In this document: piece after piece, positions 17,619 to 25,872 of the stretch | How the letters are laid out: every line of letters starts with the position of its first letter | How positions within the stretch are numbered: position 1 is the stretch's first letter | Notes under the pieces: generated by a model | What the model was told of the DNA's origin: nothing | Database searches by the model: none | What the model saw: only the letters and a program-made list of their open reading frames with translations | Program-made: the position numbers and the translations under genes | Assembly (NCBI RefSeq): GCF_003862495.1 | Contig: NZ_RRCH01000028.1 | Coordinates: 124,001-188,000 of the forward strand | Direction of reading: 5' to 3' | Source: Halocatena pleomorpha | GTDB taxonomy: Archaea; Halobacteriota; Halobacteria; Halobacteriales; Haloarculaceae | Length of the DNA: 64,000 nucleotides

Positions 17619-18581
17619 ATGCCCACAAACGATGCAGATAACGACGATAGTTCCGATGAGGACCCTCGCGAGGTCAGGCGAAACGACACTGAACGAGCAA
17701 AGCAGGACGTTACACTGGGCCGTCGAGATCTGATGAAGGCTGGTAGTGTCGCCGGACTGGCCGCACTTGTCAGCGGTGGGTTGGCAGCTTCGACTGGTTC
17801 CGTGAGAGCAGTCGCCCCCATATCGGCCGAAAGCGTCGACACCGGCAACTATCCTGGGCTCATCAGCCCGAACGGCGACCGATCGGTGACCGTGGACAAG
17901 ACCGGTGGTGGCGACTACACCTCGATTCAGGCCGCCGTTGACAACGAGGTCTACATGTTCATGCGCGACGCGCTGAACATCAACCTCCAGAGCAGTCAGA
18001 CCTACAACGAGGACGTGACGATCCCGGCCTACCTACCGGCCGAAATCGGAGAGATCGAGACGGGCGGCCAGATCGACATCAACGGCGGCGGTGCTGAAGT
18101 CAAGTCGCTCACGTGTTTTGGGGCAACCGGCATCGCGAACCCCCACGTCGGGGGCATCAACTTCGTCGGTACGTCGCCGTACACCGACGACCAAGCTTCA
18201 GTCGTCGCTCAGGGCGCGAGCAGCATCACCGTCAAGGACTGTGACTTTCTGCCCACGACCGATAGGACTGACCGTAACTACTGCATTGTCTACTACACCA
18301 TCACCGGCGGCAAGATCGGCCAGTGTACCCTCCGGAACTACCTGTATCAGGGCATCCGACTCAAGCGGTGGGGCAACGCCGAGATCCAGTACCCGACCGG
18401 CAATGCCGACGCCGCCCGCGAGGGCGAAGGAGAACTTGTGCGGTGCAGTCATGGCATGGGCTGGGTCCGGCACAATCAGGGTCCGTGGGAAGGCGAGGAT
18501 ATCTTCTACGTGCGTGGTGGCCAGGGCGTAGACGCCGACAACGGAATTACCTACTTTAATGGCGGCTCTGTTGGCCCGTAG
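17619..18581 (+). CDS. Tat-exported right-handed beta-helix protein
   Basis: A 320-residue secreted protein. The Tat signal is GRRDLMKAGSVAGLAALVSG (about 36-55), preceded by an acidic n-region. The mature part opens with DRSVTVDKTGGGDYTSIQAA, the start seen in pectin esterases and pectate-lyase-like parallel beta helices, and continues with short repeated turns (SLTCFGATGIANPHVGGINF, SITVKDCDFLP, GKIGQCTLRNYLYQGI). No pectinesterase catalytic Asp/Gln pairs are obvious, so it may bind or cut a polysaccharide of unknown type. It fits with the other exported carbohydrate enzymes of the window but stands alone, with transposase debris upstream. Confidence 0.7.
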   Translation: MPTNDADNDDSSDEDPREVRRNDTERAKQDVTLGRRDLMKAGSVAGLAALVSGGLAASTGSVRAVAPISAESVDTGNYPGLISPNGDRSVTVDKTGGGDYTSIQAAVDNEVYMFMRDALNINLQSSQTYNEDVTIPAYLPAEIGEIETGGQIDINGGGAEVKSLTCFGATGIANPHVGGINFVGTSPYTDDQASVVAQGASSITVKDCDFLPTTDRTDRNYCIVYYTITGGKIGQCTLRNYLYQGIRLKRWGNAEIQYPTGNADAAREGEGELVRCSHGMGWVRHNQGPWEGEDIFYVRGGQGVDADNGITYFNGGSVGP

Positions 18582-18785
18582 ATGGTGGGATTGATCCACA
18601 CGGTTCACGACAACTCGACCGGAGAACCATTTCAGTGAGGAATCATCTGAGGTAATCTCGAACAGTGCTTCCTCAAACTTGTGATCCGTTCCTTGATCCA
18701 TCGATAGGTTTGCGCCCACCTGCGACAAAGGCAACATGCTCAGGTGCACTGTAACAGTGCCGTAGATTGGAACGAGAGAGAGGCG

Positions 18786-18802
18786 CCCCTATCGATTTGT
18801 TC
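18786..18802 (+). repeat. Origin-box-like repeat downstream of orc1/cdc6
   Basis: CCCCTATCGATTTGTTC, the same motif as the boxes at 20314-20330 and 20472-20490, lies 11 bp beyond the initiator stop codon. Having a copy on each side of the gene suggests that the whole gene is framed by initiator binding sites. Confidence 0.7.
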
Positions 18803-18812
18803 CGGGAGGGAG

Positions 18813-20138
18813 CTACTGATTGATCTGAGCTTTCACGACTGTCCGTAATTCGTCCGCGTGGATGTTCTTCAGTCGCGAATCTTCTCGAAGTGTCTCAACG
18901 ATGGTGTTTGGGTCCTCTCCGAACGTAAACTCGAGGTAGCTCCCCGAATGCGGCCCCTGACTTTTCCGCTCTGTCTCGACCAAAGAATACGTCGTGAGTT
19001 CTTTCATCTTATTCACGTATGTTTCTTGATAATACTGGTCTGCATCAAGCGTCCTTGTCAGATATTGATACACTCGGTAGCTAAGCGGACTCTTTACTGC
19101 TCCAGTCCCAGTTTCCCGAGCAGCAGCAGCGGTCGCAAGGAGACAGAACTTCTTCTGAGTACTAATTCCACGAGTCACTTCTAGAACGCGGTTCTTCTCA
19201 ACCTTGTCTTGGGCTTCTCGAACGTGTTCTTCGCGGACTTTGTCCTCACCGGTTTTTTCTGCGATCGATCCTGCTGTTCGCATCAGGTCGATCGCTTTCC
19301 GTGCGTCCCCATTGGTTTGCGCGGCGAATGCTGCTGCGAGTGGGATGACATCGTCACTGAGTGCATCCTCGTGGAAAGCATCTTCCCGAGCTCGAAGAAT
19401 CTCTCGGAGTTGGTTAGCGTCGTAGTCGCTAAAATGAACGTCCTCAGGCGTAAATGAGCTGAGAGCACGACTCCCCACGCTCTCCATCATCTTTGTATCG
19501 TTAGTAATGGCGGTTACGGAGATTTGGGCGGTAATCTCGTCAGTGCTTCCAGCACGAGAGAGCTGATAGAGAAGACGAGAGAAGGCTGGTTCATCCTTAT
19601 CTCGACGCCCGACAAGCATATCGAGCTCATCGAGAATGAACACAACGGTGTCGTAGTGCTCGTTGATTAGCCGATAGAGTTCTCGCCATTTCTTCTTGTT
19701 TGAGACGCCGTGTTCTGGTACTTCAGCAGTTGTTCCGATGTCTTTGGCGACTTTTCGGGCCAACTCGTAGACTGCTGAGCCGAGAGTCCCGACGTTCTGG
19801 CAGTTCATCTGGATCACCCCAAACCTGATATCACGGCTCTCACAAAGCTCAACGATGTTCCCACAGACAGCGTTGATGATGAGTGACTTTCCAGTCCCTG
19901 ATGGCCCGTAGAGAAGGAGATTTGGAGGACGTTCATTGCTGATAGCAACACGAAGATGCTGAGTGATGTTGGTGAGCTGAGAGTCACGACCGACAATGCG
20001 CTCCTCGTCAACGATCTCGTTCGGCTCAAGAAGAGACCGATTTTTGATGAGACTTGCGGCCTCTTCCTGCTCAAGGATAAGATCTTTGATAGAACCCGTG
20101 GACTTGGAGGAGTTCTTAGGGCTAGGATCCGTGGGCAT
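18813..20138 (-). CDS. cdc6: Orc1/Cdc6 replication initiator
   Basis: From the ATG at 20138 the protein has 441 residues (an ATG at 20150 would add MGCG). It is an AAA+ ATPase: Walker A GPSGTGKS (about 78-85), Walker B FILDELD (about 167-173), a sensor-like AITNDTKM and the LRAREDAFHEDALS region. The last 120 residues resemble the winged-helix DNA-binding domain of Orc1/Cdc6. It recognises origin boxes and loads the MCM helicase. Six boxes with the core ATCGAT flank the gene, most of them just upstream, which makes this its own origin. Haloarchaea carry several such initiator-origin pairs, including on plasmids, so this does not by itself identify the main chromosome origin. Confidence 0.93.
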   Translation of the reverse strand: MPTDPSPKNSSKSTGSIKDLILEQEEAASLIKNRSLLEPNEIVDEERIVGRDSQLTNITQHLRVAISNERPPNLLLYGPSGTGKSLIINAVCGNIVELCESRDIRFGVIQMNCQNVGTLGSAVYELARKVAKDIGTTAEVPEHGVSNKKKWRELYRLINEHYDTVVFILDELDMLVGRRDKDEPAFSRLLYQLSRAGSTDEITAQISVTAITNDTKMMESVGSRALSSFTPEDVHFSDYDANQLREILRAREDAFHEDALSDDVIPLAAAFAAQTNGDARKAIDLMRTAGSIAEKTGEDKVREEHVREAQDKVEKNRVLEVTRGISTQKKFCLLATAAAARETGTGAVKSPLSYRVYQYLTRTLDADQYYQETYVNKMKELTTYSLVETERKSQGPHSGSYLEFTFGEDPNTIVETLREDSRLKNIHADELRTVVKAQINQ

Positions 20139-20313
20139 ACCGCACCCCACTCCAGCAGGATACTAAAAGATTCCTCCGTCGATTTCTTTTTGACCGCTAT
20201 GAGACTCAGGGGCAGAGAATCAAAGAGCTACTGCGTTTCACCTGCAGCCCTCCGACGATTTGTTAGGGAGGCTTTCTTTGGATAGTATCACGGAGCATAA
20301 ACACACCCTCTCA

Positions 20314-20829
20314 CCCCTATCGATTTGTTCGAACTATAAAGGAGGGATGAGAGTAACTTGACCTTGATTACGCTGCTACTTCCTGACCGAATATTTCCTT
20401 GAACGGGCTATTCCTCTTTTTATCCATTCGTATTTCTTCTAGTTTCAACACTAACCCAGCTAGTGGAGACACACCTCTATCGATTTGTTCGATATCGTCT
20501 CGGTCTCGAAAAAATGGAAAATAAGCTACAGAAGAAAAGGAAGGGAGTTTCTGGTTATGGAATATCTTACAACTTCATCAGTGCTAAGCTGTCTTCGTGG
20601 TGCTCTTTTTTGTGAGAACAAATCGATAGAGGTGTGAGGGTGGTTCCAGAGCCAGAACCTTGAAAAACATAATCTATCTTCTATTTAGAACTTCCCCATC
20701 CGTAGTTTCCCTCCACGGTTCGGGAACCATCTCCGTTTGGATCAGATTATCTTTGGATGTGTCCCAAACAAATCGATAGAGGTGACTCTGTGTGCGTGTG
20801 TGGTCCCAGCGAACAATCGATAAAGATGA
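20314..20829. other. Predicted replication origin (inverted origin boxes)
   Basis: Two boxes point right, at 20314-20330 (CCCCTATCGATTTGTTC) and 20472-20490 (CACCTCTATCGATTTGTTC). Two point left, at 20616-20634 and about 20766-20784 (reverse complement of the same motif), and a weaker left-pointing copy is at 20811-20829 (GAACAATCGATAAAGATG). The inner pair frames about 125 bp with A-rich stretches and no gene, the expected place for duplex opening. The design (initiator gene, then inverted boxes around an A/T-rich core) is that of haloarchaeal origins. The region 20151-20880 holds no convincing coding sequence. Confidence 0.75.
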
Positions 20830-21004
20830 TTCTGGATTCCAACAACCTGAATATAATTTCCCATTTAGTGACAATATATGACTGCCCAACTCAAACCGAT
20901 CAGCTCTGTACCGAGTCGAATTAGATTCGGTAACTACTGTAAACGACGGGGCTTTCCCCCCCTGATTTTCCGTAATATCTCGGGCTTGAGCGCTTTTTTC
21001 TGTC

Positions 21005-21670
21005 TCACGCTGTTTCTGTACGAATCTTCCCGCCTTTCAGTTGAACCACGGTGTCAAATCGTGGTTCGAGTTGCATATCGTGGCTAATGACGACGAGTGC
21101 GGTGTTGGCGGTCTCCTGCAGCCGAAACAGCAGATCCAGCACTTGTTCGGTCGTCTCGGGGTCAAGCTGGCCAGTCGGTTCATCAGCGAGCACGATGGCA
21201 GGACGATTCGCCAGCGCTCGGGCGATGGCGACCCGTTGTTTCTCCCCACCCGACAGTGTTGCGGGATAGTGTTCGGCGCGGTCCTCGATCTCCAACTGCG
21301 AAAGGAGCGTTCCGAGCCACTCTTCGTCTCGCGTGCCGGTGTGTTCCTGCGGGAGAGCAGCGTTCTCCCACGCAGTGAGATCCTCGATGAGTTGGAAGTC
21401 TTGGAAGATGAAGCCGAGTGTCTCCCGTCGAAGTTCGGCGCGCTTTCGCTCGGTGAGCGAAGCGGTGTCCTCACCCCGAATTCTGACCGTTCCGTCCGTC
21501 GGCGTATCGAGCAAGCCAAGAACGTTGAACAACGTCGTCTTTCCTGCGCCGCTCGGACCCTGAACGAGGAGTTGGTCGTCTGTCGGGATTGAGAGAGAAA
21601 CGTCCTCGATAACGTCCCGTCCGTCCCGAACGACACGAATGTTGTTGGCGTCCAACACGGTCTCAGTCAT
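21005..21670 (-). CDS. ABC transporter ATP-binding protein (LolD/MacB type)
   Basis: A complete 221-residue ATPase: Walker A GPSGAGKTT (about 39-47), Q-loop in FIFQDFQLIEDLTAWENAAL, signature LSGGEKQRVAIARAL, Walker B IVLADEPTGQLDPE and the switch His in VVISHDM. The sequence type is that of exporters working with FtsX/MacB-like permeases (lipoprotein, peptide or antibiotic export). No permease gene lies on either side, so its partner must be elsewhere or lost. It sits between the predicted origin and a long gene-poor stretch. Confidence 0.88.
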   Translation of the reverse strand: MTETVLDANNIRVVRDGRDVIEDVSLSIPTDDQLLVQGPSGAGKTTLFNVLGLLDTPTDGTVRIRGEDTASLTERKRAELRRETLGFIFQDFQLIEDLTAWENAALPQEHTGTRDEEWLGTLLSQLEIEDRAEHYPATLSGGEKQRVAIARALANRPAIVLADEPTGQLDPETTEQVLDLLFRLQETANTALVVISHDMQLEPRFDTVVQLKGGKIRTETA

Positions 21671-22512
21671 GGTTTCACCGGATTATTTTTGCTCGGTCGT
21701 ATTTTGATTCTAATGAGTTTATTTTCTTGAAATATCATAAGAAATAAATCTGGTTATTTCGACCGGTCTTTAGAGGTAAGCTCTCTACGGCTGATATTGA
21801 TTGCAGACGTGAGGAGTTCCTTCACACCTATCTCTGTCGTTTCTTTGCAGAAATATTTTTCTATTGTTTATCTAATGTAATATATGGGGCGGTATGTAGC
21901 ACCACGCCAGTTGATACTCACACAATCGATGCCGAAGATGATGACCCAGATTGGTGGTAGTGTGGCGGCCGTCAGAGAAAACGATTGCCGACTAAGAGTT
22001 CGAGACCGACGAGGAATGACGACAATTACGACTCTAAGAGCCTCATGAATTAGTTCATAAAGTGATAGAAGGAGCTTATGTACATAAGTTATCTAACAAA
22101 AATATCTCCGAGGTGAGTTAGACGTCCCGGAGTTAAAATCGAGCAAGAAATGATCTTCTTTTTGAACTATTATTCATTAGTCGAAACAAAACGTAGGAAT
22201 TGGCCGTTACCAAGTCAATCCGTTACAGGTGATTCCATCACGAGATTGGATGATTCTCTGTCCATCGACGACGATAAGATTAGCCATCAAATACTTCTAT
22301 CCAATCGTGATGGCGTCGGTAGCGCGACGAAGATAATGTCGATTTATCGACATTTATATTCGTTACGTCACGTCACTCTCGATGAGGCACGCGGCCATCG
22401 TCGTATCGACATCCCACGTCTAATGACACTATCTTCATAAATTTTAATATTTTATATTTAGTTAGTATTAATAGAAAGATTATTGTGCACCCCATAACAG
22501 ATGGTTTGTATC
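21671..22512. other. Gene-poor stretch
   Basis: About 840 bp without a convincing gene. Short open frames at 21885-22019 and 22150-22440 lack acidic composition, family resemblance and a promoter. The last 70 bp before the nucleotidyltransferase are A/T-rich (TTTTATATTTAG) and probably hold its promoter. Confidence 0.4.
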
Positions 22513-23247
22513 ATGAAAGCAGTTGTACTTGCTGCGGGGAAGGGAACGAGGTTGCGTCCCTTGACCGAAGAGAAACCAAAGGGAATGGTCGAGGTTGCGG
22601 AAAAGACGATTCTCACGCGTTGTTTCGAACAGTTACGAGAGTTGGGAGCAGAAGAACTTGTCGTCGTTGTCGGATATATGAAAGAAGAGATCATTAGCCA
22701 CTACGGCGATTCGTTCGAGGAGATCCCCATCACTTACGCGCATCAGCGCGAGCAAAACGGACTCGCTCATGCACTGTTGACGGTCGAAGAACACATTGAT
22801 AGCGACTTCATGCTCATGCTCGGCGACAACGTCTTCGACGCAAACCTCGGCGATGTAATCAATCGGCAACAGGAAGACCGAGCCGATGCCGCGTTTCTCG
22901 TGGAGGAAGTTCCCTACGAGGAAGCAAGCCGGTACGGTGTCTGTGACACTAACAACTACGGTGAGATAACCGAAGTCATCGAAAAACCCGAAAAACCACC
23001 GACAAATCTCGTCATGACTGGTTTCTATACGTTCTCACCGGCAATCTTCCACGCGTGCCAGCTCGTACAACCTTCGAACCGTGGCGAGTATGAGATTAGC
23101 GAAGCGATCGATCTACTGGTTCGTAGTGGCCGTACAATTGATGCCATTCGACTTGAAGGATGGCGGATGGACATCGGATATCCGGAAGACCAGGAGGAAG
23201 CGGAAGTGCGGTTGGAGGATATGGAAATGAAGACGCCGTCTACGTGA
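22513..23247 (+). CDS. Sugar-1-phosphate nucleotidyltransferase
   Basis: From the ATG at 22513 the protein has 244 residues; the family start MKAVVLAAGKGTRLRPLTE decides this over the ATG at 22501. It has the GxGTRL nucleotide loop, the KPKGMVEVAEKTIL block, the LGDNVF metal Asp and the VIEKPEKPPTN motif. It joins glucose-1-phosphate (or a similar sugar-1-phosphate) to UTP or dTTP. It lacks the C-terminal left-handed beta-helix of bifunctional enzymes. It lies upstream of a UDP-sulfoquinovose synthase, which needs UDP-glucose; making UDP-glucose is therefore a sensible role (inference). Confidence 0.88.
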   Translation: MKAVVLAAGKGTRLRPLTEEKPKGMVEVAEKTILTRCFEQLRELGAEELVVVVGYMKEEIISHYGDSFEEIPITYAHQREQNGLAHALLTVEEHIDSDFMLMLGDNVFDANLGDVINRQQEDRADAAFLVEEVPYEEASRYGVCDTNNYGEITEVIEKPEKPPTNLVMTGFYTFSPAIFHACQLVQPSNRGEYEISEAIDLLVRSGRTIDAIRLEGWRMDIGYPEDQEEAEVRLEDMEMKTPST

Positions 23248-23569
23248 AGAAACCAAAACGGCGAACAGAATCTCAGGTGTGGGTTTTACGTCTTTCAGAC
23301 CTACATTGCTAAGAAGAAATATTTGATTTTTAATGTTTTTATTAATATTATATTGAATTCCATGGTATTCGACTTGAGCGATCCAATGCTGAGGACATCG
23401 TTGGACAGATCTCTGGAATCGGTCGCTTCTGAGACATTCGGCGCACCGTATCCTCGATCAAAAAAGAGGTGTTGAGTGCCATCAGTTCGTCCTGCTTATA
23501 CCTAAGACACTCTGAGATGGATAAAATTAGCTAATATTTTTATTTAATTTATACTGGCTCAGAAAAAAT

Positions 23570-23581
23570 TTTATTATATAT
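23570..23581 (+). promoter_or_regulatory. Probable TATA box of the small protein at 23604
   Basis: TTATTATATATC sits 23-34 bp before the ATG, the spacing of a leaderless haloarchaeal promoter. The surroundings are A/T-rich, so the exact box is uncertain. Confidence 0.4.
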
Positions 23582-23603
23582 CCTATCAATAGTTGTGTGG
23601 GAC

Positions 23604-23720
23604 ATGACCGATAAAGAAGAGGAGAAAGCAGACGACGATAAAGAACATCTCGAAGATATTGAGGACGGTGCCGGATGCGTAGAGATTTGGGAGCGATTGA
23701 GTGAGCAACGAAAAGAATAG
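23604..23720 (+). CDS. Small acidic protein with a DGAGCxEIWExLSEQR motif
   Basis: A 38-residue protein: an acidic, charged first half (MTDKEEEKADDDKEHLEDIE) followed by EDGAGCVEIWERLSEQRKE. I recall closely similar very small proteins with the core GAGCxEIWExLSE from haloarchaeal genomes, of unknown function; this is memory, not a search. The strongly acidic codon choice in otherwise A/T-rich intergenic DNA and the TATA-like box at leaderless distance support a real gene. The single Cys could bind metal or form a disulfide. It stands alone between the nucleotidyltransferase and the sulfoquinovose synthase. Confidence 0.7.
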   Translation: MTDKEEEKADDDKEHLEDIEDGAGCVEIWERLSEQRKE

Positions 23721-23980
23721 TAATCAAAAAATGGAATCAAAAAATTACTATTAATATGTTAATTTATTACTAAATATATTAAATAGACTATATAAGTAAT
23801 TTTAAAATTACCGAGAGGATGGATGGAGTGGGATGCAAACATGAATTAGTGCTTAATTGATAGTGTTAAGTGTTGATGGCAACAATAACGATACTATCTA
23901 TATATTTCACTTAAATCTTGTTAATTTTAAAATCCAATATAAATACTTTTTATGTCCTATGTCCTTATTTCAAATAAGCC

Positions 23981-25186
23981 ATGACGGTATTACTAACTGG
24001 CGCTGATGGATACATCGGTTGGCCGACTGCGTTGCGAATTGCCGACCGGTCAGATGATCGCATCATTCTCGTCGATAACTTTGGTCGACGCGGGTGGGTT
24101 GACGAAATCGGAAGCACCAGTGCTGTTCCTGTGTGCTCGATGGATGAACGTCTAGGGGCTGCAAAATCCGCTCTCGGTCTGCACAACCTTTCGTTCGTAG
24201 AGGGCGATTTAACCGAGAAAGCATTCGTCGATAACCTCTTAGCTGTCCACCAACCCGATACCGTCGTTCACGCGGCTGCTCAACCCTCTGCACCGTATTC
24301 ACAGATCAATGGTGAGTGCGCAAACTACACGCAGCACAACAATCTACAGGCGACACGCAACCTTCTCTGGGGACTTGAAGAGAACGATCTTACAGATGCT
24401 CATTTTATAGAGACGACAACCACTGGCGTGTACGGTGCCCCGGAATTCCCTATTCCAGAGGGCGGTGCCGTGATGGAGAACGGCAAAGAGCGCGATGAGG
24501 TGCCGTTCCCGGCAATGGCTGGTAGCTGGTATCACCTAACTAAATCCCACGACGCGGCGAACATGCGGTTGGCGCATAAGCAGTTCGACATTCCGATCAG
24601 TGATGTTCGTACGTCTATCGTTTACGGCACCGAAACTGAGGAAACACGTGGCGAAAATTATCGACTCAAGACCCGATTCGACTTTGATTATTACTTCGGG
24701 ACGGTATCTCATCGCTTTGCAGCACAAGCAGTTGCTGGCTATCCTGTGACGGTGTACGGGAAAGGGGAACAGCGGAAACCGTTTATTAGTCTCGAAGACG
24801 CGGTTGAAGGGTTGGCACGATTAGCACTATCTGATCACGCTGCCCCTCCCGACGACTACGTCGTCTACAATCAAGTGACACGGCCAATCAGCATTGTAGA
24901 AGCGGCAAACACTATCGTAGATGTCGCCGCGGAGTTCGATTACAACGTCGCCGTTGAACACTTTGAGAACCCACGTGACGAGGATGAAACCCACAAGATG
25001 GAGATGGAAAACAGCCGCTATATGGATCTTATCGGCAACCAGACACAATTCTTCGAAGGAGGTGTTCGGGACATCTTCGAGACCCTTAGTCAGTACAAAG
25101 AGACCATTTCGAGCCATGAGGATCGGTTCCTCCCTAGCGTCCTGGAAGAGCGTATAGAACCCGAATCAAAGGTAGCGGTCAACTAA
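23981..25186 (+). CDS. UDP-sulfoquinovose synthase (SQD1/Agl3 family)
   Basis: A 401-residue short-chain dehydrogenase with the SQD1 pattern throughout: TGADGYIGWPTALRI (6-20) for NAD, DNFGRRG, AAQPSAPYSQI (98-109), TQHNN, TTTTGVYGAPEFPIPEG (145-161), YHLTK (184-188, catalytic Tyr and Lys), FDFDYYFGTVSHRF and VTVYGKGEQRKPFISLEDAV. The family makes UDP-sulfoquinovose from UDP-glucose and sulfite. In plants this serves sulfolipid; in Sulfolobus, Agl3 serves the S-layer N-glycan. With nucleotidyltransferase and epimerase genes around it, a sulfonated surface glycan or glycolipid is the likely product. Confidence 0.88.
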   Translation: MTVLLTGADGYIGWPTALRIADRSDDRIILVDNFGRRGWVDEIGSTSAVPVCSMDERLGAAKSALGLHNLSFVEGDLTEKAFVDNLLAVHQPDTVVHAAAQPSAPYSQINGECANYTQHNNLQATRNLLWGLEENDLTDAHFIETTTTGVYGAPEFPIPEGGAVMENGKERDEVPFPAMAGSWYHLTKSHDAANMRLAHKQFDIPISDVRTSIVYGTETEETRGENYRLKTRFDFDYYFGTVSHRFAAQAVAGYPVTVYGKGEQRKPFISLEDAVEGLARLALSDHAAPPDDYVVYNQVTRPISIVEAANTIVDVAAEFDYNVAVEHFENPRDEDETHKMEMENSRYMDLIGNQTQFFEGGVRDIFETLSQYKETISSHEDRFLPSVLEERIEPESKVAVN

Positions 25187-25206
25187 ATACAGGACTTCCA
25201 AAATTC

Positions 25207-25869
25207 ATGGATATTCTCGTCACAGGTGAGTGTGGTTACACCGGTTGTGTACTGGTACCGTTGTTGCAAGCCAAAGAAACGGTCGATACCGCTACCGGCT
25301 TGGATACCTTTTCCACTGGATCACCGCGAAACCTTCTTGGAGCGTGTATCAGAAGCGACTCAAATGTAGAATTTCAACGAGACGACGTTCACGATTACAG
25401 CAATGTCGAACATGCAACGCAGGGAGTTGATACCATCACTCCTCTCGAAGAAGTCACAGGAGTGTCAAGTACCTACGACCGAAAAGACGAGCGGTTACTC
25501 GTCGACTCCGTTTCCGATGAACACCTCCGAGGAACCGCGCTCCGGATAAGCACTAATTATGGATATACGCCCGGAGTCGGATTTCATTTTCCCATCAGCC
25601 AACTCACCTACAGGACGGCAACAGATCAACCACTCACCGAACGCGGTGACGGTACAAACAGACGGCCATTTATTCACGTCGGTGATGCCGCCAGGGCACC
25701 AAAACAAACTGCTTGCAATCCGGATACTTGGTCCGATATAATGTACAATATTGGTTGGGATGAAGAGAAAACCCGAGTGTCCGATACTGCAGAAATTATA
25801 TGTAAAACCACTAGTATAGATATTGATATTACATGTATCGAAAGAATGTACAATGAAAAAGTAAACTAA
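25207..25869 (+). pseudogene. Internally deleted NAD-dependent epimerase
   Basis: A 220-codon open frame of the extended short-chain dehydrogenase family, about 90-100 residues too short. The N-terminus ILVTGECGYTGCVLVPLL has the NAD loop with Cys and Thr where small residues are usual. The text jumps from SSTYDRKDERLLVD (about 87-100) straight to RGTALRISTNYG (about 108-119); the piece that should carry the catalytic Ser and YxxxK is missing. The far C-terminus is also cut. Reduction or epimerisation without Tyr and Lys is not expected. It follows the sulfoquinovose synthase by 20 bp and precedes an intact epimerase by 3 bp, so it was part of an operon. The frame is still open, so a non-enzymatic role remains possible. 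Confidence 0.75.
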
Positions 25870-25872
25870 ATT

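Noticed and set aside
20314-20829. CRISPR array
   Set aside because: The repeats are short, in both directions and irregularly spaced, next to an initiator gene; an origin explains them better.
22150-22440. 96-codon open frame before the nucleotidyltransferase
   Set aside because: Not acidic, no promoter at a sensible distance and no recognisable family.
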